DNA of 64,000 nt, taken from assembly GCA_904063045.1 (NCBI GenBank), contig CAJFCJ010000023.1, positions 682,001-746,000 of the forward strand, given 5' to 3'. Positions within the stretch are counted from its first letter, which is position 1. The number at the start of each line of letters is the position of its first letter. Both the position numbers and the translations under genes were made by a program. The notes under the pieces are model-generated. The model was not told the DNA's origin, ran no database searches, and saw only the letters and a list, made by a program, of their open reading frames with translations. The stretch is from Dimorphilus gyrociliatus. Taxonomy: Eukaryota; Annelida; Polychaeta; Dinophilidae. Positions 35,862 to 50,600 of this stretch are shown one piece after another.

Positions 35862-38800
35862 TTACTTGGCGAGTAGACTACTGATAGGAAAAGAATACAT
35901 ACCGTCGCTAAATCGAAGACGATCTTCTGCCAGATGGTCCATTTTTGCAGCAGTTGGAGCTGATTTGATTAGCCTGGAAACAGTCTGTTTTACGTTTCTC
36001 TCCGGTCTTATAATGATTATATACATCTTTGGTGCAAATAAACATACGAGGGTTACTGTAGCCGACAAAGATACAGAAAATGCTGTCGTTATCAATCGAA
36101 CGCTTATGTTAGCAGAAGTCGATGCATAGATTGGAACAAAAGCTAACCATATGATACAAATTGTATACATTGTAAAACCGATGTGCTTGCTTTCGTTAAA
36201 TGCCTCAGGTATGTTTCTAGTAAGAATTGCATAGATTGTGCAGATAACAACTAAGAACATGGGGTAAATTAAGCCTATAATAAAGCTAAAACCTACAGCC
36301 GATTCGCAAACTAATTGGTTAGAGGCTCTTGTGGGATAATAGTGCCTAATGTTAGGTGGGGAGAAAACCAACCAGATTGTACTTATAATAATTTGAACAA
36401 ATATTAAAACTGTACAAATAAGGATTTGAGAGACCGGTGAAATAAACTTTGGTCTCCTCGAAGTCCTTCTTCCAGCGCTGAATATCCTATATATTCTGTT
36501 GGTTTTAGTCAATAGAGCCGAGTAGGAGAGACTAAAGCTGAAACCAACCGCAAATTTTTGAACTGCGCAAATAATCTTTGTTGGTTTTAAAAGAAGAATG
36601 AAGCTAATGAAATAGCACAACAAGAGGCCCAGCAGTAGCATAGATGATAGTTCTCTTCCGGAAGCTATTAGTTAAAAGGTCATTAATCGTTATTTGTCTT
36701 TTAAATATTTTTCCATGAGAGGAGAATCTGCTGTACAGCCGACTTCACCTTTGTAAAGCCGTCTGACATTCCCTCCCTAACACAAAAGACGCACACGCCC
36801 GCACTCTTATTCTCGTTTTCTTCTTTAAGAAGAAAGGGAACTTAAGAAGAATTTTTTATCATATTCCTTTTATAAACCTCTTGTATAAGAGAAGGGTGAA
36901 CTTTTAAAAGAACGTAATAAAATTTAAGGATAATTAGCTTTTCTGCTGAAAATTAAAGGCTAGATAATAGATTTATAGGAAAATAGCTCTCTCTCTCTCT
37001 TTGTCTTACTGCTTTATAAATATAATATCCTGATTAATGACCTTTTACAACAGCCGTATCCCATCTCCTGCAAAAAACAGCCATCACAAATAACGTTGTA
37101 ATTATTCCAATAGACGCCAAACAGGCGGCAGATAGAGCTCCGGGTGAAAAGAATTTTAGGTATTCAAGAGGAAGCTCCTGACAAACTTTCAAATCTCCAG
37201 ATGGTATTGTCCCTTCAGGGCACAGTAGACATTCGTATTCCGTTGGACGAATATGCCATTTAGGGCACTTTGTACAAGTCCAGCAACAGATGACAGATCC
37301 CACTTCTTGTTTGATTTCGTTAAATTCGCATGGTGGAGAGCAACGACTCGGGGGATAATCAGTCTGATTAAGGCGGAATTGAAGATTTGAGCGATTGATC
37401 TGTAGCAAAGGAATAGATGTGCGTATGAGTAAGAAAAAGCTAATCAAAGTGTTATCATTAAGTGTAAAAATTAGGAGACGCGAAAAGTTTACTAATCGCG
37501 AACTCGGCGAATAATTTGGCATTCTACTCGAATATTTGGCCTATTATTGGACGAAACGAGAGAAGGAAGGATAGAGAAGGAGGGAGAGAAAGAGAAAAGG
37601 AAAGAGAGAGAGTATCTCTGAAGAAATTACTGTCCGATAATATATGGTCTTTAATAACATTATAAAAATTACAAGTAAATCTGTCGATAACTAGGTTGTC
37701 AAGAGATAAAATTTATGTGGTATAATATAAGAACTATATACAGTCTATACTGTATATACCGTTTAATGAGTAGATATCCTGTATAGCATTTAATCTTAGA
37801 TTCTACTCTTTTTGGATTATAGGTTAAATTGCTAATTATCATTTATCTCTGCCTTTAACTCAACAGAAATCAACTTTCTGAGCTTTCTGACCTCATTATA
37901 CAAACCTTTAAGCCATTTCCCTCGTGAACTCCAACTGTATGCCAACCGAAACTACCTGGAGAAGTTTGCTTATAGTGAAGGATTCTGTATCTGGGAGGTC
38001 CGTCTCCGTTGGGTAGAAAGTTGAAACTCAGCCCAGAGAGACCGGTAAAATTCACTTTTAGTAGATAAGACTTAAGCAATTCACCGTCGTACGGATCCAT
38101 TTCCTTACAAAGCCCCTTTTCCTTACAGTAATCCGCTTGCATATTCTGTACAAGAATAATTATATACATTTGATGGAGAACGTTAGTAAAATAACGATGC
38201 TACTTAACCCTTAAAGCGACCGCAAAAGCCATTACCGAATCGCTAACGAATTGCAGTTGAGCTTCGGCCACATAACCGTTTTCCTTGCTGGGCACTTCAT
38301 CTCCAGTGCAAATTTTACTATAATTTCTATTGAAGGGTGTACTGTAACTGCGTAGGGAATAACTCTTTTTTTAATTTGTCTATTACAGTACACAACAACT
38401 ACGATTGATTTGCTATAGCTACTGGCACTGTTTTCATGATTATACTTAATCTTATAAATAGGATATACAGAATAGTTGGATGATGATTTTCCTTATTTCT
38501 TCTATGCTCATTAACTCGTGCATTCGCTCATTCGCTTCATTCGTTCATTCATTTGCACTTTTACAGGTTTTTTGGCAACATCAACTAATCGGTCAAGGCT
38601 ACGAAACGACTCGATTCGGCTTTCTAAAATTATCAAAAGTATCAGATAAGGCTATCTTTAGAGTAGCGTTTGCTTGTTTCCATTTTGCGGTTTATTTTTG
38701 AATTGTGCATGTATAATACTGACGAAATATTCAAAGAACGATAACTATTCTCCTTCCAGACGATTATCAGCATTTGACCATCTAAATTGGCCAAATATAT

Positions 38801-41800
38801 TTTGGTATACATTGCTATGGAGAGGAGAGAGGAAAATAATCAAATTCGTTGTTTACAGTGCACGGCATCCTATATTATTCATTTAACTATTTAGTAATAA
38901 GGCGTAACTGTATCGTCAACCTGGGAAATAATATGTAACAATGATCGGTTAACAGAAACAGGAGAGGGTTAAACACATATTATCATTAATAATTAAAAAG
39001 ATAAGGATTAAAGTTGAATTTGATTTTTTTTGCAGCAAAGTTTTACTGCCGGCCCATTCACCCCACTGTTGCATCCCCTTTCGTTTCTATGTAATTACCC
39101 GATAAAACAGAGAAGTGAAAAATTTAATTTTTTAATGCAGGTTTATTGTTAAAAAGTTGGAAAATTTAATAGTTTTCCTTCTTCCGGTTAATTATCTAAA
39201 AGAGAAATGTATTTTAACGATAAAATCCATTATTTTTTCAATTTACTCTCTCATTGAAAATGGAGAAGAAGAGGATAAAATGGAGGAAAGATTCTATTAT
39301 ATTTGATAAAGTTTGTTGAAGAATTTTATTGAAAAACGAAGAAAAGAAAGAGACGAGAAACAGGTGAAGAAGAGAATTGACTGATTGAAATAATCAATCT
39401 TTTACGGTTGGCTAAATCTTCAATTTTTGTAAATATTCACCTAACCAGAAAGGAAATATGTTATTGACTTGATATAGAAGAGTAACGAAAAGGAGAGGAA
39501 ACAACAAGGCAATACTAGAGTTTGTCAGTTATATTACCTTTGCTACATCTTACAATTATAATTCATTATTTCATGTTTCTTGCTCTTTGTTCGCCTAACA
39601 AAGTAATAATAAAAAATACTAAAAAAAGACTAAAATCCTATATACATTAACTGTAAATATTATTAATGATTATGTGTGAGTTTCTTCTTCTTCTTGGTAT
39701 AGTTTCTCTTTTTTTCCGCTTTCTTTCCTCCTTCCCCTCTCCTCCCTCCTCACTCCCTCTTTTCACGCCCAAAAGAAATAATTCGTTTGCCTTTATTAAT
39801 TTGATGTTATGGAGGAAAGATCACGTAAAGTTCGTGATAGAACAATGGACAATAGAAATGCAATTTTCCATAATTTTCTGATTTTACGCACGTGCTTTTA
39901 CTGGCAAATTAATCTTTCAATATGCAGACGGATAGAAAGTAGCCATACAAAATTAATCAATAGACATTTTAGCTAATTTTTTATATTGCCTCTGACTATA
40001 CTATACACTTTTATATTTCTATTATGCCCCTCTTCTAATCAGCAAGTTTACACGAATTGAAAGACACGGATAGTTTGCCGAAAGGTTTATCAGAAAATTG
40101 CTTTTGTCTTCTCTTCTTTTTTAATTTTACGCCAATCGTCTCGAGGATTTAAAAACAGAGAGGCTAGTAAAGAGATATTTTCTATCCTCTTCTAACTCTT
40201 CAAGGTTTGTAACAAACTCGTAAAGATGCTCTTTCTCCTCTCCCACAAACGATACTACACCTATTGCATAATAAATATACCGGAAATTGATATCGTCCTT
40301 TCTGTGTCGTTTATGTACAGCGTACGTTATACATTTATTCGTTGTATTCTTTAGTTCACCAACCATCCCCATCCATCAAAATAGAACGTCACATATTCGG
40401 AAATGTTGCGATAGCTACTTTGTATTTTAAGTAAAGTATTCATGCATCTTTAATGAAGATATTTTATAAAGAAAACTCATCCTGTTGTGCTTTAGTACTT
40501 TTTATTACTGCTAATTGCTTAGATTGATGTTAGATGTCTCTGCCTACTTAATAATATGTTTTTCGTCGTGAAACCAAAGGGTCTATCAATCTTCATAATT
40601 GGAACACCTGAATGGCTTGATGAATATACAAAGTCACGGTTTTCGTCTCTCTCTCTCCCTCTTGCACACACACACACTTTTAATCGTAAGAAATACATAA
40701 TTTCCCGCCACTTTTATACCCCCTCATATCGAGAGGTCTAAAGGAGAAAGATCAGTACCAAATTTAACCGAGTTTGTGACAAAACCTGCATAAACTTTCA
40801 TTCTGCCCAAAATCCTTCGTGCCTAAACAAACCTTGTTATAGATGCTTTCTTCTTTAAGCTGGATTGTCGGCCTTTTTCTGTTCTTGTCGTACTTTGTAC
40901 AGTATATATAATGCATATATTCTAGTGTATATTATTCGCTACATACAGTATGCTCTTTTTAATCTATCCGCTATTTTGATCGCCTAGAGGTAGTTTAAAA
41001 AATAATTAAGGTATGTTATTATTATCCATATTGAATAACCGTTGCGTTCCAATAATTATTGTTTAATAAACAAATCATGGAAAGAAATGCTTGATTAAGG
41101 TGCACACTAGTGAGAAGCACAAACATGTTTAAAGATCTCATTAGATAACATAATATCTACATACAATAAGAAGCAATTCATCTTTTGGTATTGTTAAACG
41201 ATTCTGGTTAAAAGATAATCTATACAATCTATATAAAGGGAACAGAAAGAGTGTCCTTAATTCAGAAACGTCATTTTTAGCGTTAGATGCTGAATAGATA
41301 AATCTCTTTTCGGTTAAACTGCCTATCACTTTAAACGAAAAGAGTAAGTAGTATTATTGTTAAGTTTTCAAACAGACAATGAGAGAGTAACACTAACTAT
41401 CCTTCGCTTTCTCTTTAGTATTAATTAAACGACAAATAATAGATAATATGAAATAATTCTTTGTGTTATAATTTATTATTAGCCACTAAATCACGATTTT
41501 GAAATACGATCTAATTTTCTATTTATTATTCTATGTACATAGTTACTGTTTAAGGTCTACATTTGCATGTCAATAAATATATATGTATTGTATATAATGT
41601 ACACAGTATATAAAGTGTATGTAGATAACGTGTACATAGTATACGATAGGTATGTACTCTATGTTATGTAACAAACAGTATGATGTTATAATTTACTCTC
41701 TTTAAACATTGTAGAAGTCTTATTTACGTTAATTCTCGTCAAAAATTTTCATTCTCAAGGTTTCCGACTAAATATATACTATATATTTATATATATATAA

Positions 41801-41809
41801 TCTCTTGCT

Positions 41810-41884
<75 letters not shown>

Positions 41885-44800
41885 ACACCCCTCAATCCCC
41901 CTCCCCCATACTCTCAATATAAACACATGTCCTTACTCCTATATTAAACTGCTTTAGCTTGATGTGCAGACTCTGAAGTAATTTTCATTCACACATCTAT
42001 CAACACAGTGTGGTGACTCTTTCGAAGATATTTTTGGATGAGTGATTAAGGATTTTCTACCTGCACACTTTGTTAATGCAATTGTCGAGATTTACTTTTT
42101 TCTAGCTTTAATGAATTAAACTGTACTCTCTTACGTACTTGAAAGAATAAGGGTTTTTGAAATAAAATTGATGACAATTAGTTTTTTCTAGGGAAAAAGT
42201 ATCTCTATAGAAGCATTCGATGAATGGGAAAAAAAGGGGAAAAAGAATAAAAAAACTGGTAATTGAATAGGGAAGAATCTAGGAAAATTGTCTTTATCAG
42301 TTTAATTCGTTAATAAATAAAGATTAGATTATCGAAAAAAAAACAGCGTATAGTTACGAATAAGATAAATAATGGATGGTAGTGTTAGACTGTCATTTCA
42401 TTCCGTAACCCTAAAGAGATGATACAGGATAAAAGGAGGAAAAAGAGAGAAGATGATAAAGGGGGAATGTGATACGTATGTGTATGTGTGTTTGTGTGTT
42501 GGACAGAAAACAATATCGTAAATGAAAAGAAAGCATAGTTTTAACATAGCACAATTCAATTAGGGATGCGTGCGTTTTATATATAAAAAAAAACCCCAAG
42601 TCGCCTTATGTATTCACTTTCACGTGACATTTTTAATTTTTCTTCATTTATCATTAAGATACGCTACTTATTCTTACGAAGATAATCTTTCATCTATCCA
42701 TTCCCTTCCTACATGTTAATATTGAAAAATGTATAAAACGTATAAAATTATAACGTTCTTTGTTTTTTTTTCCTTGACTTTCATCCTTTCATACTTTCAT
42801 TCTTTCAATCTTTCTCACTCTCCTTTAATTCCATACTTTCTTTTATTTCCCCCCTTTTTGTCCTTTTATATAATCATATGAAAAGAATAGTAAATTTTTT
42901 ACTTACGATTGATTGAACTTGCATTTGAAATAATATTCCCAGTATTCTCTGAACCATGGATTATCCAAATTTGAATGGGGTCTTAATTTAAGGAAATATT
43001 CGTCAAAGCCTTTTAGAGGTTCGGCATACGGTTGGACGGTGATAGCACCTTCCACTTGCGCTTCGTTACCATCCGAAACTAGAATTCTTCCGCCCCAGCC
43101 GTCGCTGCCAATCCAAGCGAAATAACCTGTCATATTGTTCCGTTTGACAGCTTTCATCAGTTCACCAACTTCCTGGTCGGAACCGAATACTATTACACCT
43201 GTTAAAAAAACGACTTGTATCGAAAATTTTATCACGTCTTTTACAAGTTAAAAATAAGCCAGAGGAAAAGGCCACTAGAAATTTGTATTGTAACATTTGC
43301 TTTTCTTTCGCTCGTTTCCTTTCTTGTTTTACGAAGGGAAAGAAAAGACAAACCTCTTGCGCTTGAATCTGCTCTCAGCCTCTGTACTATCTTATCGTAG
43401 GCCTCATCGGTTGCCACACCTGAATCCTTAATTAATTTGTCAGTCACAGCCAAGCAAAGACCTTCCATTCTTATCCTGTCATAAATCTCGGCGTAGGCCT
43501 TTTCACCGTAGCTCGATTCCTCGTAGACAATGGATACATATGTCCAATTCAGCATTTTCACCAATTCAACAATCACCTCTGCTTGATTTTTATCCGATGG
43601 TATTGTTCTCATAAAAAAGGGGAAGCGTTTCTCAGAGCTCAGTTCCGAGCTGGTTGAAAAGAAGCTGACCTAAAAAGGCGAAAGGTGATTCTATGGATAG
43701 ACGTCGAGAGACGTTTTCTTTGTTCATCTCACGATACGGTCAGTGAAAAGAGGAGGTGACGAATAGACGCATTTTTTCATTAATCACCTCATTGCCTCTA
43801 AGGATTGGAGGCATTCGAGCGTTTTATATATGTGAAACCTTTAACTCTTCCTTGACAGAGAAGAGAAAGAATAATAACCCTAGCGTGCCTTATTAATCTT
43901 GTAAAAATTCTTGATTCTTATCCATTTTCCTGAGACTAATCGACAAGGTTAAGGTTATCGAGAAGAAATTAATACAACTATCTCTTTTTCCCTTCATTTT
44001 CGCCTGTATCAATTTTTTTGCGAAGAAGGAGAATGAGAGAAAGAAGAGGATGGAGGAAAGGAGCTTTTGTCTTCTTTGCCTTTGCCTTCTCTTCTAGACT
44101 AAATGTCGTCATTAATTTACGACAATCGATAATATATGTCAAAATACAAATATATATTACTAGTACAGTATATAAGACATATTTAAACCTTAAATATTTA
44201 ATAAAGCTTTTCTTAAAAAATAACAAGCTATATCCTTCTCTGCATAAATATATTAATTCGAAGAGAATGGAAAAGAGAGAGAGCCGGATTACGAAGAGTG
44301 AGAGACAAGAAGAATGAGGCAATACTGTGGAACAGGGGCGGACGGTGGAGGAAACGGAGAATGACGTGTGAGAACGGACAGACTCCTGCCGCCTGTAGTG
44401 GTGCTTATGTTTTTCTATTTACGGCGTTAGTAATGTAAAGGATACTCTGTCTATATTTGATTTTAGACGTAGTTTCATTCGTTATCTCCTCGCATCAAAG
44501 ACCCCATAATGAAACAAATAAAATACTTAAAACGAACAGTAATGCGTATTGAATATCTTACTTGAGGGATTTTAAACAACTTTAACAAATTTGCAACTTG
44601 AATTGACGTAACACTGGACGGGGCGGCAATTACTCCTGCCATTACTTCTGCTCTCTTGCCACTTGAACAATCGGTGGCGCCGGTTAACTTTGACACTGAA
44701 CCTGTTTTTTTTTTTAATTAATTTTTCAACGTAAAACGACGAAAAATATTCGACGAGTGTTTGCTTGTATTCTCTTCAATTTCGCCATTGACAAACATTT

Positions 44801-45874
44801 AGATTATACTTTATTATCATAGGTTGTTTAAAAACTTTTAACCTTACATACGTTTCGTTTACGCACTCACCGACTTATTGCCCTACTCAAATGAACATTT
44901 TAAAAGTAAGCGTTCTTTGAATTTTCCGTTTATTAAGAGAAACTCGCTATCAACTCTTTAATTGTTGAACAAGAAGTAAACGCTTAGTAAGGAATAGAGA
45001 AATGATAATTAACCCAAACAATTGTTTTTATGGTTTCTTTAAACAAAGATCAAATGTTTTCGTTTGTTTGTTCGTTCGTTCACTCTCTTATTTTGCATTT
45101 AAATTAAAAGTTGGAAAGGAGGAGAAGATGAGCGAGCTTTCGGATTGAACAACACGAAATATGTGTCACTTTCAATATATTTTTTAGAGAACAGCAAAAA
45201 GCGAATGCAAGTATAAATAAAATCTAGGCTCCTGTGGCCGATTTACTATTTTGCTGCGGTGGGATTTTTCAAAATGGTTTATATAAATATAAAAGCAAAA
45301 TAAATTCAATAAAAAACTCTATTCATAAGAAATATACAAAATTTTTCCAATTATTTCTAGCTATGTAACCAAATTATATAACTATCTCTATTTCATATTC
45401 TAGTTCTTATTCTTCATTTTTCTTTTCTCTTCTTAATCATGCTACCTACCCTATCTTTAATTGAGATCTTTCTCTCTTTCCTTTACGACGTTGACATAAT
45501 ATCGTTTATAGTAGGCAACTTGTATCTAATCAATTGATTTTTCGTTAGAATTTGATCATGACCTAACCCTAACGTAAATAGAAAGGAGAAAAACTATTAA
45601 GGATTGTTAATGACAAGACAGGAGACACTCAGAAGAGAGCATTCCGCAGTCACAACACTTTCTTAATCTTACGTGTAAAAGTAGAGAGCTGTATGGATAA
45701 TGGATACGTTACTCTTTTATTCGACTATTAGAAATAAGGGAAAAGGAGAAATAGATAGTGAAGAATAGATAGAATACATCACCCTTTTCATAATCATCAA
45801 AAAAACTTTTAATGTGCTTTTTTTATCTCCTGATTTTTACCTACTGTGATCATTTCTCTCTCTCTCACTCTATC

Positions 45875-45939
<65 letters not shown>

Positions 45940-47652
45940 ATATCTATACATCTATACATCTATACATCTATCTATTTATCTCTGGCTATCTCTTTCTTCC
46001 TTTTCCCCTCCCCCTTCTTCTCACTTGCTGCCTGTCCCCTATTGCTCCTCTATCCTCTTCCTCTTAACCTCAATGCTTTCTTCTTCCCTATATATTTGTT
46101 CTCTCTTATGAAATAGTCGTCTTCTTTCTCTGCTCTTCGATAAACGTTAGCGATATGCTCATGTAACAATTAATAATTTTTTTAGCTAGTAACGTAAGAT
46201 CGATATAATATCATCTGCGGTTGGTGACCGTACAATTTTGCAAATTAGTTTTTAGAAAAGCCTATTCTGCGCCTTTCGCATGCTCTGGAAATGCTCTGGA
46301 AATGCTCATAGAGAACGTACTAAAGAGTTATTTAAGAAGTTTCTTACTTGAAAGTTATACTAGCTATAAAGCTAATTTAATGAACCTGTAGGTTATATAT
46401 GAATTGAAATGACTAGGCGAAGCCAGTGAATATTGGCCTTTTGTATGTCGTACAGTGACAAAATTGTCTCTCTATCTATCAACTTGTTAAGTTGCGGTTA
46501 CTCTGTCACGAACATGCCAAGACGACCCATCAGGAAGCCGATAGCTTTCCTCACTCAAACCAAAGAAACAAGTGAATTTACTTACCGCGTATAAAATCGA
46601 CTGACTGCTCTAAACCGTAAATATCTCTATCACAATCATCCTTAATTCGTGCTCCTAGATTAATCCCAGGGATGATTTTATTGTCGTTAATCCATCTATC
46701 AAAAAAAAGAAACGAAAATGCTATAGGAAATTTACACACCCGAAAGGATTTTGACAAAGATAGAGAGAAGAGAAAGGAAAAAAGGGTTAGCATGCTCCTT
46801 CTCTCCCTTTACGATTTTCTTTCTTTTTCTTTTCCTCTTGCAAGACATGCAAGTTTTGTTTATATGAAAAACCCTTATCCGTCAGTTAATACTGTCATTT
46901 ACCAAATGTTTTCTCTAGAAGGAAATTAAAAAGCAGCATATCTCTAAAAATCTGTTATTTAACAAACTTAACAAAGGGAGGGATGGAGGGAAGGAGGGGA
47001 GGAGGAGGGCAGGGAGACAGGGATAGTCAGATTAATATATATATATATATATATAAATTTATATATTGATAAATAGATAGATAGATAGTTAGATAGATAA
47101 ATAAATAAATAGATTGATCGATCGATTGATTGACTATTTGATAGATCAATTGATAGCAATTTGTTTACTTCTTTCGTTTGTTAAATAAAATATAGGTAAT
47201 GTTGAGAAAAACAAAAAACCGTTTCCGATTGGAAAATCTTGGTCAAATATTGAAGAGTTTTTTCAAAATTATTCGACCAAGTGAACTGAAGCGAAAATAA
47301 AAACTAGATTGAAATTAAAAACTGCTAAATAGCAAATTAAATTCAATTGATAACTTTTTCGGAGAATAATAATTAATACTAATTGCAATCTTTCTTAATT
47401 GCGCATTCCTTAAGGCTTATTGAGGAGTTAGTTAAATTTAAAGATCTACCTGATTGTGTAAAGCATAGCTTCAGTCGCTTGAATTCCTCCTTGGGGCATG
47501 ACTTGTCCACAAATTAAGTGCTCATCTCTTTCGTGGATCATCATTAATCCACCTATAGCTACATCGCCATCTATAATGGCCACCTGATCTTTCTTTGGCC
47601 ATATCAACTCACAATTAGCAACTGAGACAAGTAGAATAATGATCGAGTTCAT
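35862..47652 (-). CDS. Metabotropic glutamate receptor-like class C GPCR
   Basis: Nine exons (47652-47450, 46695-46586, 44701-44562, 43669-43354, 43198-42907, 38341-38209, 38145-37906, 37399-37042, 36664-35862) join exactly to 864 residues. Order: short signal peptide (MNSIIILLVSVANC), Venus-flytrap domain, Cys-rich domain (CCWTCTKCPKW ... CLLCPEGT), seven TM helices and a short tail. Class C hallmarks: SYSALLTKTNRIYRIF, PEAFNESKHIGFTMYT, FAPKMYIIIIRPERNV, close to group III mGluRs. Alpha-amino-acid contacts known from mGluR1 are kept: Ser165 (APSSVTS), Thr188 (FSTSSEL), Asp208 (PSD), Tyr236 (SSYGE), Asp318/Arg323 (SDGWGGR) and Lys409 (YFLKLR). The distal-carboxylate residue Arg78 is Ala59 here (GIQA versus GIQR), and Tyr74 is Gly55. 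Intron 5 is 4.6 kb and empty of genes. A non-coding or in-frame exon upstream is implied by an acceptor at 47662. Confidence 0.95.
41815..41882. repeat. (CT)n microsatellite, about 34 units
   Basis: The longest pure CT run in the window, inside the 4.6-kb intron 5 of the mGluR gene. Polypurine/polypyrimidine mirror symmetry makes it able to form H-DNA. Confidence 0.97.
45870..45938. repeat. (TCTA)n microsatellite
   Basis: About 15 TCTA units followed by TATACATC variants to ~45975; it lies in intron 2 of the mGluR gene. Overlapping open frames of Ile-Tyr-Leu-Ser repeats are its translation, not genes. Confidence 0.97.
47030..47150. repeat. (TA)n and TAGA/GATT tetranucleotide tract
   Basis: (TA)n at ~47034-47056 followed by TAGA, AATA and GATT-type units in mGluR intron 1. 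It is preceded by a G-rich stretch of GGAGG-type sequence at 46975-47025. Confidence 0.85.
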
Positions 47653-50600
47653 TGCATCATTCTGCAAACAAAGTATAGTATTGTAACAAGAAATTTGAGA
47701 ACTTCGCTTCGGTTAGCATATTAACAATATAATCTATGTTTAAAATGAGAAAGAGAAGCAATCGAATAAATAATTTACAAATACGTGCTGGGTAAATTAG
47801 CTGAAACTTTAAATCAGACAACCAACCAACCAACCATTTAGATTATATTGATTTTATCTAAAATTAGATAGCAAAGAGATTTTCATCCAATCTATGATCA
47901 GATTTAAAAGAGTCAATGTTCTCAATTAAAGTCGATATTATGTATAAATACATAAGGCATTAATACTATTAATACTATTAGTACTATAAATAGAAAGATA
48001 TTGCTTGTTCTTTCTACACTTTTATTACTGTTTTTCTTCATTTTCCAATCCAATCAAAAAGTCTTTTATCATAGATTATATACAACTTTTCAACGCAATT
48101 TCAATTAACTCTACTACACACTTCAAAGACGAAAAATCTTAATTCTTAGCTATTTTCAACCTCTCTTTCATCCCTATCAAGTTGTCTTTCGGTAAATAAT
48201 CACACATTTTCAATTGATATTTCATAGCTGGAAAGTGATGAGATAATCAGTATAAACTTTAGACTAGCGATAAAATTCGTTCACATTTCACAAAAATATT
48301 GTCTTCGTCATAGAGGACACGAGGAGAGAAGGGCAGAGCATGTCCGTTTAAAGCATCAATAACCTTCCCTTCTCGATTCCTCTACAGTTGGACTGATCTT
48401 TCCTTTTAGAGTAAATAGCCTCCCCCTCAAGTAATGTTTAGAGGAAAATTTCACTCTATGAATTTGTCATAGGTTGTGTCAATCGTCGCCACTCGGATTG
48501 AATATTTTCTCTTTCTTTTATTCATCTATTAGGATGACACTGTTCGGTGAATGGGAAGGATCGTGGATGGCACTAGTAGTAAACTTTTTTTTTACCGTTC
48601 TACGCACCTGTATGGTTTTCAATTTCTGTACAAACTAGTCTCTCGTCCTCTCCAACGTTTCAGCGTTTGTCTTATAGCAGACAATTCTAAGTGTTGTTTG
48701 TTTTAATATTACTTGTTTTTTCAGCCGAATAAATTCCTTAAACCGGCCTCTATTTCTCGAGAGTAGCCTTCTTCTATCCTCTCTCTATATACAGAGATTA
48801 TAACTTTGTTCCATCCACAAGTTGTAAAAAAGCAAAGTCAATAAAAAAATCGTAATATGGGCTACGAAAAGGAATTGAATTCCTATAATTAACGGCCTAA
48901 TCGTCCATACTTTACAATAGTTTTTTTTATAAATTATTATGTCTTATCAATAAAAGGGAAAAAAGCCGATCCTTTGGTTGATTTCCTGTAAAATAATATC
49001 ATCACAATTTACAAACATATAAGGAGGGGCCTATAGAAGGTCTTTTCACTTCGCTTTAGAATTCACCCTAAGCATGGCAATCATTTAGCGTTTTGTTCAA
49101 ATGTTTTTCCGTGGCGGCCACATTTAGTTTTATACACTGCGCATGAGATCTACGTGCGAAGAAACCAACTAATACAATCGATGGAGATTTGAAGAAGAAT
49201 ATTTTCAAGAACAGAACAGAAGAGAAAAGGACAGAAAAGATTAATGAGGCGGATAAGAAAGAGAGGGAGAGAGGGATTAGATCCGTGTTTCATTCAATTG
49301 TTGACTTTGATGGATCGCCAAGGAACTGGTAACCGTTTCAAGAATGTTAAATGCATTTCGCTTATTTTTGAAAATTGAAGAAGAGTATGATGAAGAGAGT
49401 GAAAGACTCTTAGGAAGGGATTGCTAATGTCACACTCTATGTGGCTAAATGTAAGGATAATTGATAGGAAAAGGCTAACACTCTTTATTCAGTTAGCCTT
49501 CTTATTTGGTTACGTTTAAGGAAAACATAATAACAGCTAATAAAGAAAAGCTAAGACTGCCAAGGGAGAATGTAATCTAAAGTGCTGATGGTTTCTTCTC
49601 AAAAGTCTCTTATTCGGAAATAATCTCATAGAGAAATATAGAAATAAGACGGAAGGGAGAAGCGATATAGAGAGATTTAGTTTGTATACTACGTATGCTG
49701 TTTAAATAAGCTATTCATAAAGAAAAGCCTTCTTTTATATACTCACTCTTTTATTGCTTTTTCATTATACTGTCTCAGCTATGCTCTATGTACAAGCAAA
49801 TATAATTTTGAAAAATTTCCATCTTTCCAATATGCGGACCATTTAGGAGAGGAAAATAAGGCATCTTTGACCTTAATACGATTCTTCGATATGTCTAGTC
49901 TAGCAAATTTATTCTCTGATCAATCTCTCTGCTTCGTCTCCTCTCTCTCGCTTCCTTTCTGCCTCTCGCCCTCCCTTCCCTCCTTCCTACCAAACGGCCC
50001 TAAATTTCCAAGAATCTCGTTCTAATTTGCTTATGCCCGTTCAAAGTCATATTAGATAAATAAAGAGAAAATATCTCACTCTTTCTCTCTTTGCCGTTTT
50101 GAGTGTTTATAATTGCTTTGTTATATAGAATATAATAATTACCTTCCTTCTCTTAGGATAATTAATTAGCTTTAGAGATTTTATTTAGAGAAAGACCGGG
50201 GAAATACTATGTTTTCTTGTCTGAAACTGTTTGAGTCGTTTCCAAGACGACTTTGGGCTAATTCCAAACGTTCTTGGGCTATTCTCTTACACTTGACTTG
50301 CTTCTTTGCTCTCGCAGAAAGACTTCAGTATGTCTAAGTACGGCTTCATCGATTGCCTGATTTTCGCCTATTACAAAAATTATATCGTCATCTACTATCA
50401 AAGGCATGTCACTTTCCCCAACTATTTCAATTGTTTTATTCTTATGTATTTATCATTTCGTTCAATCAAATATTGAATATTCCGTTGACATGAAGTAGAC
50501 GAGAGGCCAAAGGAAAAACTCTCAATATTTTCGTCATCAACCCTTTTTGATGGCTGGCTGGCTGGATGGATGGATGGATGAATTGGTTTAGGGTTAACCC

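Noticed and set aside
43978-44322. 114-residue minus-strand frame
   Set aside because: Lies in an mGluR intron, low complexity, with a plus-strand frame over the same DNA; no homology recognised.
45812-46111. Open frames of Ile-Tyr-Leu-Ser repeats
   Set aside because: They are translations of the (TCTA)n microsatellite inside an mGluR intron.
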